Part shown: positions 10,414-23,470 of the stretch, piece by piece | How positions within the stretch are numbered: the first letter of the stretch is position 1 | Layout of the letters: each line of letters opens with the position of its first letter | NCBI GenBank assembly: GCA_963971305.1 | Contig: OZ020305.1 | Location: forward strand, 48,899,080-48,963,079 | Direction: 5' to 3' | Origin: Arcuatula senhousia | Taxonomy: Eukaryota; Mollusca; Bivalvia; Mytilida; Mytilidae | Length of the DNA stretch: 64,000 nt | The notes under the pieces: generated by a model | Seen by the model: the letters and a program-made list of their open reading frames with translations, nothing else | Database searches by the model: none | What the model was told of the DNA's origin: nothing | Translations under genes and position numbers: made by a program

Positions 10414-11821
10414 AATAACATGGCTTTAAAATTGTTGATTTTAAATTAGTACTTTTTACTTGTACATATTTATACAGTATTATAAGGGCTTCAAAATGCA
10501 TAAATTAGAACAGATCTGATTTATGGATTCAATCACAGATTATCATATGGGAATAAACAGACCGAACAAACATCCCCCAACCCACCCGGGTAGTAACAGA
10601 CTGTTAAAATTCTCGATTTTTTAATGCAAGTATCATGTATGCTTTAAAACGATTGCCATATATATATAATACATTATACTTTGGAGGTTATAATGGTTTT
10701 TGGCCATGTTTGCAATACAAAGTCAGTTGGCATAGTTTATAATTAGTTGTAATGTTCTTCACTCTCTTTCTAAGACTAGTGTTAGAATTTTTTCAGTATT
10801 TTAGGGATAAGCGTCTCTTGTTTAACGTCTTCATCTTTGATTTTTTTTATTCTTTATATTTTTTTTTCCTTCTATGCTTTCTGTTGGAAAAGTTCATTCT
10901 TTTTCTTTTCATACTGAAAAATTAATGGTACGCTTGATCAAACAGACTGATGTGCTTGTTATAACGCGTTTTGTATTAATTTTACGTCTAATCTATGACT
11001 AAACAATCATCAATACGAATATATACGCTTTATGTCACTTTGTAAGATATTTCTATTTGTAAAAAATGTGTGTTATGGCACAAATATAGTATGATATCAG
11101 TTGATTAATTTACTCTCAACAGACTGACCAACAGACTGAGTTCATTATAGCCGACTCACCAACAGACCCAATTTAAGGCAAAAACATAATAAATGCCACA
11201 AAAACGCATGTCTGTCGGTTTTTCTTTCTTATACGTACAGTTATATGTCAAACATACATGATGTACAATTTAAGTTGCGTTTTCCGTAATGCTTTCGACT
11301 TAATTTTAGCAAAACGCTGTAATGTTTACATTTTTGAATGACAAAATTGATAAAAATATCTCGATGAGTAACACACCTTTCCATTTTGTAGCTTACCAAT
11401 GTAAGCTACAGAGAAAAACAATATATGAATACACTCAGTATTTAATATTGTTTTGCCAAACATAAATTGTTTTTTTATTAAAGTAAGTAAAAAAGAAATA
11501 TTTAGTAAAATATATTGACCTTGCTGTTTTTCTCGATAGTATTTGACCAACAGACTTTAGCCGACTCTCCAACAGACCCGTTTCCCATATAGCCTCCATG
11601 TAAAATGAAACCAACAGACCGAGTTCTCGGTTAGCCGAGTGAAGGAGGTGTGTATGTTCTTGAGCCGATCACTATATAGTTCGTTTTGAAAAATTGCATA
11701 GGAATTAATAAAACTTGTTGTGTGTCGTGTAAACATGGAGATTTTTTAAAAATGCATTATATTGTAACATATTAGATCATATTTAATAAAGAAAGATAGA
11801 AGATATAGAATTACAGTTGGC

Positions 11822-11960
11822 AGATTACTCCGTCTAGACAGAAAAAAACCGCGAAAGCCAGGAGTAACCTTATGACTACATTAGGCAGCTAACGCTTGTC
11901 TAAAAACGCGAAAATCATCACTACTCTATAGACTCCATAAGGCTTCGCTGCGCTTACCTA
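11822..11960 (+). repeat. Dispersed repeat, CCGTCTAGAC family
   Basis: GATTACTCCGTCTAGACAG at 11826 resembles GATCACTCCGTCTAGACTG at 7968. ACGCGAAAATCA and TATGACTACATTAGGC resemble blocks near 22855-22885 and 27073-27105. Fragmentary, non-coding. Confidence 0.45.
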
Positions 11961-12190
11961 AAAACTATTATTGGTGATTTAGAAATATCAACTTTAAGCA
12001 GTAAAAAGTACAACAAACAACAAACAAAACGTTTTAAAAGAAATGAAAACAAACAAAAATCAAAGGAATCGGTAACACACACCGTAAACGACAGAGCAAA
12101 CACCCTAAAGCTCTATGAAAAGGTATATGGTCAACTGAATACGTTCGTTCACCTTGTCTTATAAAGAATAACACTTAATGCTTTTATAGC

Positions 12191-12928
12191 ATTGTTTACA
12201 CGGTTAAAAGTTTTCCATTAAAAAAAAATTGTCCAAGCTTTTGATGAAGAACTTGGACAAAGTAAACTTTTTCAATGGAAAGAACCTGTTTACACGATCA
12301 AACTTTTTTTGATGGTTTCCTGCTATTAATAGTAACTTGGTCGCAATAATCAAGTGAAGTATATTGCAATGTATATGTACATTTGATATGGCGTGCAGTT
12401 ATTTTGATGAAGGATGTGCAGACAAGAGGAATGTGGTGTAGAGTCTGGTTGCAAGAATTTGAACTAAAAGTTACAACAACACTTTAGTTCAGGGATCAGA
12501 AGTTCAGGAAATTGCCAATGCATACAATTCTGTATGAGAAGGACCAAACAAATCTTTGTAATGCTTGTTTTATCATTATCCCGGTAAAGTTTGTATTTCA
12601 AAATTCAAATAACCTCTTTCTCTTTCATCAATTAAAACAATCAAGTCATCAATTAAATCATTTGTCCACATTGTAACTATTGATACTTTCTATCCTGCCA
12701 TTTTGCCATGTCCTTTTGTTTACAAAATATTCTGATGAGTTCAAGAACATATTATGATTGGTCAATTCCCGTCAAAGCCCATCCAAGTTTTCAGAAAAAA
12801 TAGGATGGGGTACTACGTCCTTCAAATGTCTTTGTCAAAGTTTTGATGCAGGTTTACATGGTCAAGAAACCCTGTCAAAGAAGACTTGGACAACGTTTTT
12901 GATGGAAAACTTTGATCGTGTAAATGGG
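12191..12928. mobile_element. Inverted-repeat element, possible PIF/Harbinger derivative
   Basis: The left end (TTTACACGGTTAAAAGTTTT then TTGTCCAAG) is inverted at the right end (CTTGGACAACG then GGAAAACTTTGATCGTGTAA). The left end itself folds back, with a second inverted copy at about 12252-12300. Inside, at 12422-12470, one frame reads TRGMWCRVWLQEFEL, which resembles the conserved W-x-R-x-W-L segment near the start of Harbinger nucleases, followed by a frameshift and stops. That similarity is short and from memory of the family, so the assignment is tentative. No clear target duplication was found. Confidence 0.45.
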
Positions 12929-12989
12929 ACTTTAGATGTATATTTCAAGAAGAGATTGATTCTGCTATCTAGGCAACTATTGTAGAGCC

Positions 12990-15467
12990 AAAGTTAGAGC
13001 CAAGATGAAATGGAGAATCTTGATCCTCTAGCATGGCAAGAGATATCTGATGCGCAAGGACGACAGTTGTCATAGTGGTAAAGAAGAAACAGTGGAACAA
13101 ACTGCAACTTTGGTAAAGTACAATACAGGAAAACAATACACAAAGACTATGAAGAAGATTGGACGAGCTCGGCCTGAACTCGTGAACAAAAATCATCGGA
13201 GAACAACTTAAAAAGATATCCGACGAAACCTAGACGCTATATTCAAAGCCCGAAAAAATGAAACATTCGTCACTTCAAGGAAACGGACTATTTGAGGTCA
13301 CTCCCCTTTGTTACGACAAATGGCAAACAATGAACCTACTTTTTTGCCCTCTACAAATCGAGTGGATATTTTTGGAATAATAAATTCAGTACAGTAAACC
13401 TCCTGCAATAACTCATAACATTAATGAAATTCAAGTTGGTTACAGATATTCCAAATGTTACTCATTCAACTAGATATTATTGAAATTTTATTTACAACGG
13501 TTTCTTGTCAGATTGTAATGCATTGCATCAATATCTAATACTTTGAGATCTTTATTTGTAATTGGATAGAAAAAATTGTCACGTAACAAGTATTAATCGA
13601 AAAGAGTTGATGATTACAGCTTATCCCTTGAATTATTTGCATCCGTCTAAATCCAGACATTGGTTTCCGGAATCAAACTAAATTAAGGCAAAGCTATTGC
13701 ATGTAATACAAAGCTGCCTGTTCCATTAAATAACCACTACAACATTTGTGACTAAATTACAAAGGCTTCGCATACTTAAACATGCATTTCTTTAACAAAC
13801 AATCCTGTTTCACAAAAGTGACTCCTTGATTCGAATTATAGGATATCAAGTTGTAAATTAGGCTAAACAACAATAACAATAGTGCTGGTGCGAAAACAAA
13901 ACACAAAAAACAATACACAAATAAGAAAAAAAAAACCAAAAACATATGCCAACTCTCCCGTGTAAACTTGCATAATTGAGTTGTTGAATAACCACAAAAA
14001 CCTTGAGAACTTCATGAAGTAATACAGCTAAACATCTTGCAGCTATTTACGTGTTCAGAAAGCAAAAACTAGGCGAATGACCATAGATTGGCCTGGGAAC
14101 GAGCTTAATGCATATGTGATGCCTTCTGCAGTTTGCGATTGTGGCCTATGTAGCGGCCCCTCTATAGCCTACTCTTATTTACGTTGAGATCTTAAACTTG
14201 CATTATGTATTGCTCTCCCAATATACAGGACAACCATTTGTCGCCCCCTCCCCAGAATAGCATCGTACATTGAGACCATCCTCACAAATAGTGTCTAAAG
14301 AGAGTCGGAAAATTGATTCATGAATAGTTGTCTCACTAACTAGTACTTCAAAAGTGTGGTTTCAAAGTAGATTTGTCTACTTCATAGATGAAAATAAGTC
14401 GAGCCAACAGTCTCATTTGTGGTACGTACATGAAAGAATAAGGTCTCCTAGGAGTCATAACAATATAGACAGGACCAATTATTGAGGGTCGGTTTAAGTT
14501 CTTATAACATGACACGTTTAACTTAGAACTATTTATTCTATAAATTAAAAAAAAAACATGAAATATTAAAAACTATCATCTGAGATCATTTAAAAAGGGT
14601 AGCTAGACTAAACACAATTACGCCAGTTTATGCAACGTTTAGATGGATTTCAAAATAACTGGGTTTTCGCTACAACATCATATTATTTTTTAATTTCTCG
14701 TTAGAACATTTCAGTACAGTTTTTTTTCATTTCAGATGTTTTTGCATGCAAAAAATGCATTCATACTGACTGGAAGTCAAAAGGAATAAAATGCTAATGC
14801 ATGCTTCTTCATCTCATACATTTATTGTTGAGTACAAACAATCTAATTTTTACAAATTGATTGTTTATTTAACACTTTGCAATCATTGCACATTCGTCCT
14901 TGTTCACATTTGATAGAGCAGATAATAAAAGCACAAAAAACATCGATTCAATCTATAAGTAATTTCTGTCAGATGCTGTTTTTATAGAAGCGCGATATTT
15001 GTTATTGAAAATAATAAATTGAACAGCAAAAAGACGTTGATTATTCTCTTTCTGGTTTATTGAAAGTGATGCTGATTGATGTTTTGATAATATAAGACAA
15101 AATGCTATTTTACTGATTCAATTCTAGTTCTATGTCAGTAATCTTAGTATAAAAAGTCGGGTATCAACTTCGAACGTATAATGGACATGATTGAAATCTG
15201 CTATCAATTGCATTGTAGAGTGTAACGAAACGGAACTATTTATTCAAGTCTTTCTGATATGGCATCAAATTAGCCCATGAAAATAACGATAACATTTGTT
15301 TATCAGTTGTTTGGTCTTTCTGGTCGTGAATAGTATTTTTTTCATATAGCAAGAGTGAACTTTAAAGTATGAAAACACATATAATGTCATTATGGAATTT
15401 GTTTTAAAAAATGTACCATATGTCAAACACAGTTTTCCAATTATATATATGGAAATAATTGTGGAAA
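12990..15467. other. No gene recognised
   Basis: A slightly less AT-rich block at about 12990-13340 has no open frame longer than 76 codons and no recognisable motif. The remainder is ordinary AT-rich DNA with short frames only. Confidence 0.4.
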
Positions 15468-15840
15468 ACAAATAAAAGTTTCATTTTTTAGTCCCTTTAT
15501 GGACACTAATTTCTAAACGAAAAAAGAGTAAAGTTTCATAGCATTTAATTGGTCAACCAGAACAAAAGTTATTTTGTGGAAACAAATAAAAAAGTCGCTT
15601 TTTTGCCCCCTTTAGGGCCCCTAATTTTTAAACAGAATTATACAATGACCCTAAGAGGGGAGGTGCACATCTTCAATATCTCTGTAATCACTGTGTAAAA
15701 TTCCAGAAAGATCTGATGTTTGGTTTTTGAGATTCAGATTACACAAGACAGGCACCCCTTAAGCGCGACAGACGGACGGAGTGACCCTACTCCTAGACCT
15801 GCTTTCGGCTTGGGCGACGCAGGTAAAAAGAAGCGATGTA
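15468..15840 (+). mobile_element. Short tandem-unit element with hairpin and TAAAAA end (family D)
   Basis: ACAAATAAA starts units at 15469 and 15582 (113 bp apart), each continuing with a CTTTATGG or CTTTAGGG block and CTAATTT. The right end has GACGGACGGA (about 15770-15779), then ACCTGC / GCAGGT arms (15797-15802 and 15829-15834), then AAAAAG. This is the smallest member of the architecture described for families A to G. Confidence 0.5.
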
Positions 15841-18800
15841 AGTTTTTCTACTTTAAAACTGTTTTTAACACTTTAAAGTTATGTTAAATAGAATTTCACA
15901 AACGCAGTACTTTGGTTCACAATTGCAGTCGTGAGTCCTTCATCCGATCATTTAAACATTTAAAGACTCCTACAGATGTATGTTTTGAATAAGATAAACC
16001 AATTGTTGTTAGTGATTTTTAATTCCTACGATGTCAAACTTTGCTATTCAAAAGTTTTGTATATGTTCCAAGCACATTCATGTAGCAAACCTCATGCAAA
16101 ATTTATCTCTTGTTGCCTCTTCGATATTTTTATTGTTTATTGTTTCAAGTTAATATTTTCAGTACATACAAGTTTCTTTTAGGAATGACAAAAAATAAAG
16201 TGCACACCCCACCAAAAGATCCATAACTTGTATATTTCGTGGCAGTCAATACCTTGCCACAGTCTCGCTTATATCTACAATGGCGACGTGTCCAGCTTGT
16301 ATGTAGGCTTGAAAGTCTAAACCTGATGGTTCCAGATTTCTTTTATATTACTAAGTAAATTTGTGTCCCTCTCTATTGCAAATTATGAAAATTTATTAGA
16401 TGTTCTATCCATGGAAACATGTAATGCATTTAAGTATCACTAAAGACAAAAAGGTTTACTTTTCAAGATCTTAGCGCAGATACTTTTTATCTGGTGTTGA
16501 AATTCCTATTTAAAGCTATAGGTGTTTATTATATATTTGCAGATTTGTTATAATAAGGAACAATGTACAATTGCGAAATACTGCATTTGAATAAGACGAA
16601 TGCATATGTTTTTATATAATATAGAACGAATGCATTAATTGGATAAATAAGATAAGATGCAAATAAAAATCTGAAATTCATAGATACGAAGGATTTGTTC
16701 AAAAGCCTCTTTGTAAAAATTGAACATAAAAGTAAAGCAACAATTATTCATCTGCCTAAAAATTAATTAAAAGTAAAGTCTTATTTTATAGAATATAAAT
16801 CCATGTTACAACATATATTCGACATGATGTCTGCTAGAAAGTGTAAAAAGGCCACAGGGGGAATTTGTAATAAATTGGGGTGTCTTATTTTTGTAACCAA
16901 TTGTGATCTTGCAGCAATGGAATCATTGACATAAAATCCGGGTGTTTTTTGCATGAAATTTTCTGTTACTACTTCTGCTATTTAATCAAAACTTCACAGG
17001 CGTCTATTTACAATAGTCTAGGTGGTCGTGGTTTGTTTCAGACCACGGCCACCAAGGTCCTAAAACATTATTATTGCATGGTCATGTTGGTGATGCTAGG
17101 AATTTCGTTTGGATTTTCAGCAATAGATAACCATATAATAGATTATTTCGCAAACTGCAGTCGTTTATTCAGCTGAGACTACATTCTCCGATTTTTAGAT
17201 AGGGTTTGCCATGACAATAAAAAAAAAAGAAAAATACAAGCATTTTATCTCAGAATGACTAAAAGTTAAGATTAAGGACAGTGGTGGCCTTGCAAACTTC
17301 TCACGACGTCAGCCCTCACTGAGTTGTTTTCTGCAATCTTCAAGATAGAATATACAAAATTATAATAAATTTTAAATCACCTAAATAATTTCTTAAATGT
17401 TTGACAGTGTAACTTTATGTAAATACCTCATCAAAAACATATTATGTTCTATAAGAGGAGGAAATGTACATGTGCATCATGCAGGCAAATTAACCATTTT
17501 TTGACACAATTGAATTATTAAAGTTTAAAACATATGGATAAAAGGAACATAGAGAACGAAATGTTATAACTAATAATACTTTATGTTTTACAATACATTA
17601 ACGTTCAAGTAAAGTGCAAACTGATTAAATGATTCGTTACTGAAATATGGACTTTGATGAAAATTTATAAATATGAAGGCGTCTTTGGTTATAGCTCAAT
17701 AATTACTTTGAATTCTTAAGTTTATAGTTAAGATGTACTTTACCGCTTTCAATTAATTAGAGGAGATGAAAGTGATTTTTTTTAACCTTAAGGTTGATTT
17801 GCTTCCTGATAGAGGATGGTCTGTAAATTATGTTTTCATTATTTTTGTTGCATCATTTTTATCTTCAAAGACAGCCAATGACAAATATGTCTAATATACC
17901 GACATTTTCTTACATATTTTTCATCAATGTCTTAATTTTGGTGACAGCTTTTTAAAACGTAGAACACGCTGTTGGCCTTGAATGGCGCTGTAATAATACT
18001 TGTATGATTCAATCAACACGTCAATCGTGGTGTGAAGTAACTGGGCTAGACAAAGGTATAAGGATGTCCCTCTTAACGATTCGACATAATTCTAGCTTAT
18101 GACTTGAAAGTTAAAAAAAAATATTCTGGATGGAAAAATTATTTTGGCAGCAAAGGTAAAGATAAAAATATTTTGAAGAATTAAGGATTTCTGCTATTAA
18201 AAAAATTATCGCAAGACCTTTCAAAAATAAGTTTTAAAATTTTCTGGCCAAAACAAAAAACCAAGGCCGCCACTTCAAGTTAAATGGTCGGTTACCAATA
18301 AGAGTGCATCTTACAATTTAAAGAAGATATTGAGAATAAAAAAATCATAATCGCTCATTTTATGTAAAAATCAAAAGTGTTTTGTAAAAGTCTTAACAAA
18401 CGTTTTCTTATGAAATCTAATTTCTTTAAAACTTCGTACTTTTTTGAGGTTACAAGTCTTATCAATTCCTTTGATTGTGATTTGTACTTTTCGTAACATT
18501 GCTCGAAAAAAACCTATCATCATAAATAATGGAATTTTTACACTTTAGCACCAAGTAAATTTTTCGGTTAAGGAACTAACAAGATTGCCAATTTACTTTA
18601 ATAAAGTTACTATAGATTCGATTAAACAATGTCTTTGAAACGTGCTTTGTATGTTATTTTCCAGACCTTTGTCTTGCTTTCAACGTTATTTTATTTCAAT
18701 TTTGGAAATAAAATGCTACGTCCATTCAATATCGTACAAGAGCTAGGAATTTTTCGTCAATTACCTTTATCATTAAAAGAAAAGGGATACAAAAAAGGCC

Positions 18801-20376
18801 CAACAGTAAAAACCAAACAAAATGTGACGGGACGCATATTTATAGAATTGTTACTGCGGTGGCTGTAAAGGGGGTAGGAAAATAAATAAACTGCACGGGA
18901 TACATTTTCTGCTCAAAAACTCTTTTACACAGACATTAAAACCTTCGTCAAATGTTACATCCAGAGTAACCAAAGGGGTTTTCTTGCTTCATATTAACCC
19001 CTGGATTCCCCTGATCATTTACAACTGCACAAAACTGATCATTAAAACCTTCTCAAATCAATTTTCCTTGAGTATATTGTCGTTTTGGTTTCTCAATATC
19101 CATGAGCTAAAGAATTGCTATTGTTAAGGTGCACTTGCAAATCATGGAAACTGATTTATTACAACGGCGTTGTAAGTCAATTTAACGAAAAGCAATTCAG
19201 TTTCTTAGCTTAATTAGAACACAAAGAATTGCTCTTTGTCAACAGTAAAATTTGCAAAATATACCACCGGCGATTAAGTTGAACTGTTAATTGTGTTATT
19301 TCTCATTGCCATTCATCGCCTATATTCCTTGACATATGCAGGTTTTCATATAAAAATAAAGATAATATAAGCAACATTTCAGATCTGTTGAATAGGTTAT
19401 TTGTTTGTTTGTGGAAATTTTGAAAAATAATCTAGACAATTTACGCTAAGTACTTTTAAAAAAAGCCTCAACTTTTTAGTCTCAAGTCAAATGAAAAGAT
19501 CTCTATTGGCATCATGTATACAGTCTCTAAAACTCCCCGACGCATCTGTTTTGTAATACAATAAATAAATACACATTTAAATCATGCAACAGTAATATAT
19601 ATATATATTAGCCCAAGATATAGTTAAGACATTTGAACTTTTTTCTGATTGGTAAAATTGTCGTTGTTTCCTCAATCTTTCCAAAATGTATTTTGTCATT
19701 TCTTACCTAACAAGGAAGCAGACAAACTTATATACATTTGTCGGTTAATGCAACTCAAGACAAATTAGCTTTGACGAGAACACGTAACAGCGCGTCAGAA
19801 AAAAATAACATGAAAGACTTAATGTCCTGAAGAGCACTTTTCTATCCGGAGTTTGGATTTTCCCATGCCACACATGTCAGTTGTATGCGTGGCATTGTTA
19901 TAAACGCATTTATATTTTGCATGGCGGTCTTAAAAAGGCAAGTTTATCCATTTATAAATGTAACAACCCAAAAAAGGCCATTCATGTCAGCCGCTTTGTT
20001 TGTAAAGTGGTTTAACTCGACACCAGGGTACTGGACGCTAACTAGTATGTTGACTCTGACGACAAGACGAGCGCTGCTGATGGTCTATTACATGTATTTG
20101 ACCCTAGGACCATCAGGGGGCATTTTACATTGCATGTAAAATAAAATGCACCATAGTGAGTGTCACTACACATGCATATTAGGAGAAACAACCTCTCGGA
20201 AGTTTATTATGAAGCATTGGAATAGGTTTAAGTATCAAAACAATCACAGTTATAAAAGGGAATAACTTCAAACTGCGTTTGACGTGAATTTCGTATGCAG
20301 TACAAGGAAGAAACTCGGCTATCCAGATTTATCAGACTTTTGTTCCTGATATCATACCTGCTATTCTAGTATCAAA
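15841..20376. other. No gene recognised; one hairpin
   Basis: Frames are all below 85 codons without recognisable motifs. A 12-bp hairpin lies at 17019-17052, with arms GGTGGTCGTGGT and ACCACGGCCACC (one mismatch) around a short loop. A run of TA dinucleotides occurs near 19586. Confidence 0.4.
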
Positions 20377-20560
20377 AGCAATGCCTGGAAACTCTGAGTT
20401 TACTCTCGTTACGCCTTGAGCTTGCGTTGATCGCTTTTCAGTTGTTTTTATGTTTCTCCGTGCTTATTTCGCTCACGCCTACTGGTTTTGTCGTTGTCCG
20501 TTCGAACTTTTGACATTCGAATGCACTATTGGTGCCCACTTACCGCTTTGATCAACTACT
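20377..20560 (-). repeat. Dispersed repeat, GGTGCTCCGGAAGAGTAAGC family, minus copy
   Basis: Reads on the minus strand as a diverged copy of a repeat seen at 23211-23470 (+), 28040-28240 (-) and 59815-60170 (+). The shared blocks include a GACAACGACAAAACCAGTAG-like segment followed by a block rich in AACTGAA and GATCAACGC. Non-coding; the element type was not resolved. Confidence 0.45.
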
Positions 20561-21115
20561 TACTAATGTTTTACTATTTTACAAAGTATGGACTTAGATT
20601 GGGTAACATGCTTGAACATTTAATGTTACATTGTAAACATTTTCTGATAACATTCAAGAACTAACATGTTGATGTTTGCCTCGGGTTATTTATTGCCCCT
20701 TTATTTAATTTATTACTCGGGAAACACATTACTGACAGTTGAAATGAGCTAAGTAATGACAATTGTTTCCTTTGATGTTTAATTTGTATTTTACAGTTTT
20801 CTTAATAGATTTATTACATTTTTTACCGTTTCAATAATTGAGCCATGCTTTAATCAATGCGCATGGAAATGATTTTTATACTGCTACATTTTGTTTATTG
20901 TGAAATAAAACATGATTTATATGACATTTTCAAGAATATCTCGTAAACAAAATGTAAGCTTAATATCTTCAGAGACCAACAATTTTGTATTTGCTTTAGG
21001 TTAAGATTTATTTTAATAAAAAAAAAACAGTATCATGGTAAAACATGCATCTTCTCTTTCTTTTGACATTACCAGGTAATAATTGCATTCATTCTGTGCC
21101 AAACAAATGACTTTA

Positions 21116-21415
21116 TTGAGTGAGTGAGACTAAGTGCTTTCACCCTAGCAACATCTATGAGATTAAAAATAAAACGTATGATAAAAGGACATGACATGAA
21201 AATGAGAAATCTGAGGGTGGAAGAAAAAATAAAGGAACAGTCATTTTGAAGACCACTGTAAATTAGGTGAGGTAGGGTGGTTTGGACTCTATTGAACGCA
21301 CGTCGGTCCACAAAGTTGTCTTTTACGTGCATAGAGCATGACTCTCCACACACGTTTGATCACTACGCTCAGTGGTCAGCCTTCCGTATAATGATTTGAC
21401 AATCCCAGCGCCCCA
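21116..21415 (-). mobile_element. SINE-like dispersed repeat, copy 1
   Basis: Starts on the + strand with TGAGTGAGTGAG, then the family's TTTCACCCTAGCAAC-type block, GATGATAAAA-like A-rich interior, GGTCCACAAAG...TTTTACGTGCAT, CTCTCCACACACGTT and GTGGTCAGCCTTCCGTAT. Using the copies with target duplications (40487, 45575) as guides, the TGAG run is taken as the 3' tail, so the element is oriented on the minus strand. The far end is truncated. Confidence 0.55.
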
Positions 21416-21595
21416 ACAGGAAATTGATTTTGTTTGTAAGCTTATAGGAGAAAGGTGCACGTAAAGCAAAATAATTCAGGGCATTTACATGTCAGAGGTC
21501 GAGTCAACTAGATATAGTTTGACTTATTAGTAACATTGACATTTCAAATGACAAAAAAGCTAAGTTTTTCTAACGGAAAGGTCTCACTGTACTAC

Positions 21596-22198
21596 ACACC
21601 GGCGTATTCGTGCCAAACAACAATTATATTGTTAAAAATGGTTTATAAAATCGTTTGTACAATTTATTTATTCGTTGTATCAATTTATTAATTCGTTTGT
21701 AAGATTTATTAAATCGTTTGTTCAATTATCCGTTAGAACGGTTTTTTAAATATTAATTCATTTAACCGTTCAATTGATTCGTTCTAGCGATTTATAAAAG
21801 AAAATCGTTAAAACGGATTAATAAATCGTTCAAACGATTTAATAAACCGTTCTTACGGATTAATAAATCGTGAAAACAATTTGATAAATTGTTTAAACGA
21901 ATAAATAAACCGTTTAAACGAATTGTTTACCGTTTTATGAACGAATTGATAGACTGTTTGAACGATTTAATCAACCATTCTGAGAGATTATTGAATCGTA
22001 CAAACGATTTAATAAACCGTTTCAACAGATTTATTAATCGTACAAACGATTGAATAAATCGCTTAAAGGATACCATAATCGTTTGAACGAATTATTAAAG
22101 ATTCAATGAACCGTTCTAACGGATAAATAAATCGTATAAACGAATTAAGATTTTTTTTCCTTTTTGATGATGGGCACGAATAGGCCGTCGCACCGTAG
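21596..22198. repeat. Palindromic AT-rich satellite array inside inverted ends
   Basis: About 500 bp (21630-22147) consists of degenerate units of roughly 24 to 28 bp alternating AACGATTTAATAAA-type words with their complement CGTTTGAACG-type words, so both strands read alike. The array is bounded by an inverted pair: ACACCGGCGTATTCGTGCC on the left (21596-21614) and GGGCACGAATAGGCCGTCGC on the right (22172-22191). It has no coding capacity. Confidence 0.7.
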
Positions 22199-22199
22199 A

Positions 22200-23210
22200 C
22201 ATATTTTCTTTAACTCGGTCAATGCAAAATATAAACTTCTTTTTTTGGTACCGGTTAAATTCTCTTTAAAATATCATATTGACTTATTCTACATGTATAT
22301 ACATGTATAGTGTTTCATTCAGTGTAAAATCCAACGATTATTAAAATCGAAGCGCTAAAGCGTTAAAAGGCAGAGCTAACTTTTAGCACTGAAAATAAAG
22401 AACGACCTGTTTTTCACAAACTTGAAAAATAACACTATAAAATGACCATATTAACTTTGTTCGTTGTAAGTAATACATCTGAAAAAAAATAAGAAAATAA
22501 AAATTAATTTCTTAATATTCTGTTTGTGAAATCATATACCTGTAAATAAACAGGTCTATAGTGGGATATTTGAAACAATGTACTGACTGGTAGGTTTTTA
22601 TAATCGTGACGTTAGACTGAAAAGCACAAGACTTACTATAGGTGCAATGTGTCGTCAAGACTATGACACACCATCGCCAAAGTTGACTGCTCCAGTTACA
22701 GTAGAACCGGAGACATGAACCGTCTCAGACCACGTGGAGGTTCTGGTTTGAATTCGGGAGCATTCATTATACATCTTGAACTGGCTCCGCCAACTTAAAC
22801 AATTGTTACGAAAGCCGTAATTTGGCTCCACCCACCTGTATATATAAAAACGCGAAAATTAGACAGTTATATGACTACATATTAGGCTCTGCCTAAAAAA
22901 GGATAAACATAACTCTTAAATCGCCTAACATGTACTTTTCAAAATTATGTGGGGGAAAAAAGGATCTTGAATATTCTTATTTTCGATCCGATATTGATGC
23001 AAATTGAACAACACATTTAAACGCTCAATGTAAACATTTTTACAAGTCATTTGTTTAAAAGCACGCGTTAAATGATTATAATTATTTAAATGTTGAAAAA
23101 TTGTCAAAACCAACATTGACGTAAATGTCCCATCAACATGAGAGTGGTGATAGAATGAACATAAGCTGATGATTTGGTGAAAAATAAGCAAAGGTATCAG
23201 TGAAACATGT
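22200..23210. other. No gene recognised; repeat fragments
   Basis: Contains the CGAAGCGCTAAAGCG word near 22350 and an AAACGCGAAAAT / TATGACTACAT word near 22851-22885, both fragments of the family noted at 7061 and 11822. Nothing else is recognisable. Confidence 0.4.
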
Positions 23211-23470
23211 CTAAAGTCCGAAAGAACACAGACAAAAACAGTAAATATCTACGAGAACAGTACGAAGAAACAGACAATACAACCCCCCCCCCCCAAAAAA
23301 AAAATACAAAAAAAAAACCAACTGAATAGCAATCAACAATATGAACTCTAGTTGTATCGATAGTGAACTCAGATGCTCTGGAAGAGTAAGCAGTTCCTGC
23401 TTGCTATAGCACATCAGTCGCACTGACAATGGTCAATTCAACGTGTCAAATCCGATAAAGGAAGACAAAA
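23211..23470 (+). repeat. Dispersed repeat, GGTGCTCCGGAAGAGTAAGC family
   Basis: ATGCTCTGGAAGAGTAAGC, AGTTCCTGCTTGCTATAGCA and the flanking GACAAAAACAG...AATAGCAATCAAC blocks match the copy at 59815-60170 and, inverted, those at 20377 and 28040. A C10-A11 homopolymer pair is present at about 23283-23303. Non-coding. Confidence 0.5.

Larger units (their letters stand above)
8703..11650. mobile_element. 2948-bp terminal-inverted-repeat element with TGTAT target duplication
   Basis: The left end begins CACCTCCTTCACTCGGCTAA and the right end is its reverse complement; inverted similarity extends about 100 bp with few mismatches and one short indel. TGTAT lies immediately outside both ends (8698-8702, 11651-11655), a 5-bp duplication. 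A subterminal module (AGTCTGTTGG with GAGTCGGC) recurs inverted near 9170-9230 and 11100-11180. No transposase frame is present, so it is non-autonomous. Two tandem-array elements lie inside (about 9330-9712 and 9746-10413). I do not assign a superfamily: CAC-starting ends with 5-bp duplications recall Transib, but the next bases do not fit its consensus. Confidence 0.7.

Noticed and set aside
8703..11650. RAG/Transib-type element
   Set aside because: Although the ends start with CAC and the duplication is 5 bp, the following bases (CTCC) do not fit the CACWRTG-like start, and no transposase is present. Left unassigned.
21630..22147. CRISPR-like array
   Set aside because: Regular spacing of short words suggested an array, but the units are degenerate and continuous without unique spacers, and the DNA is eukaryotic.
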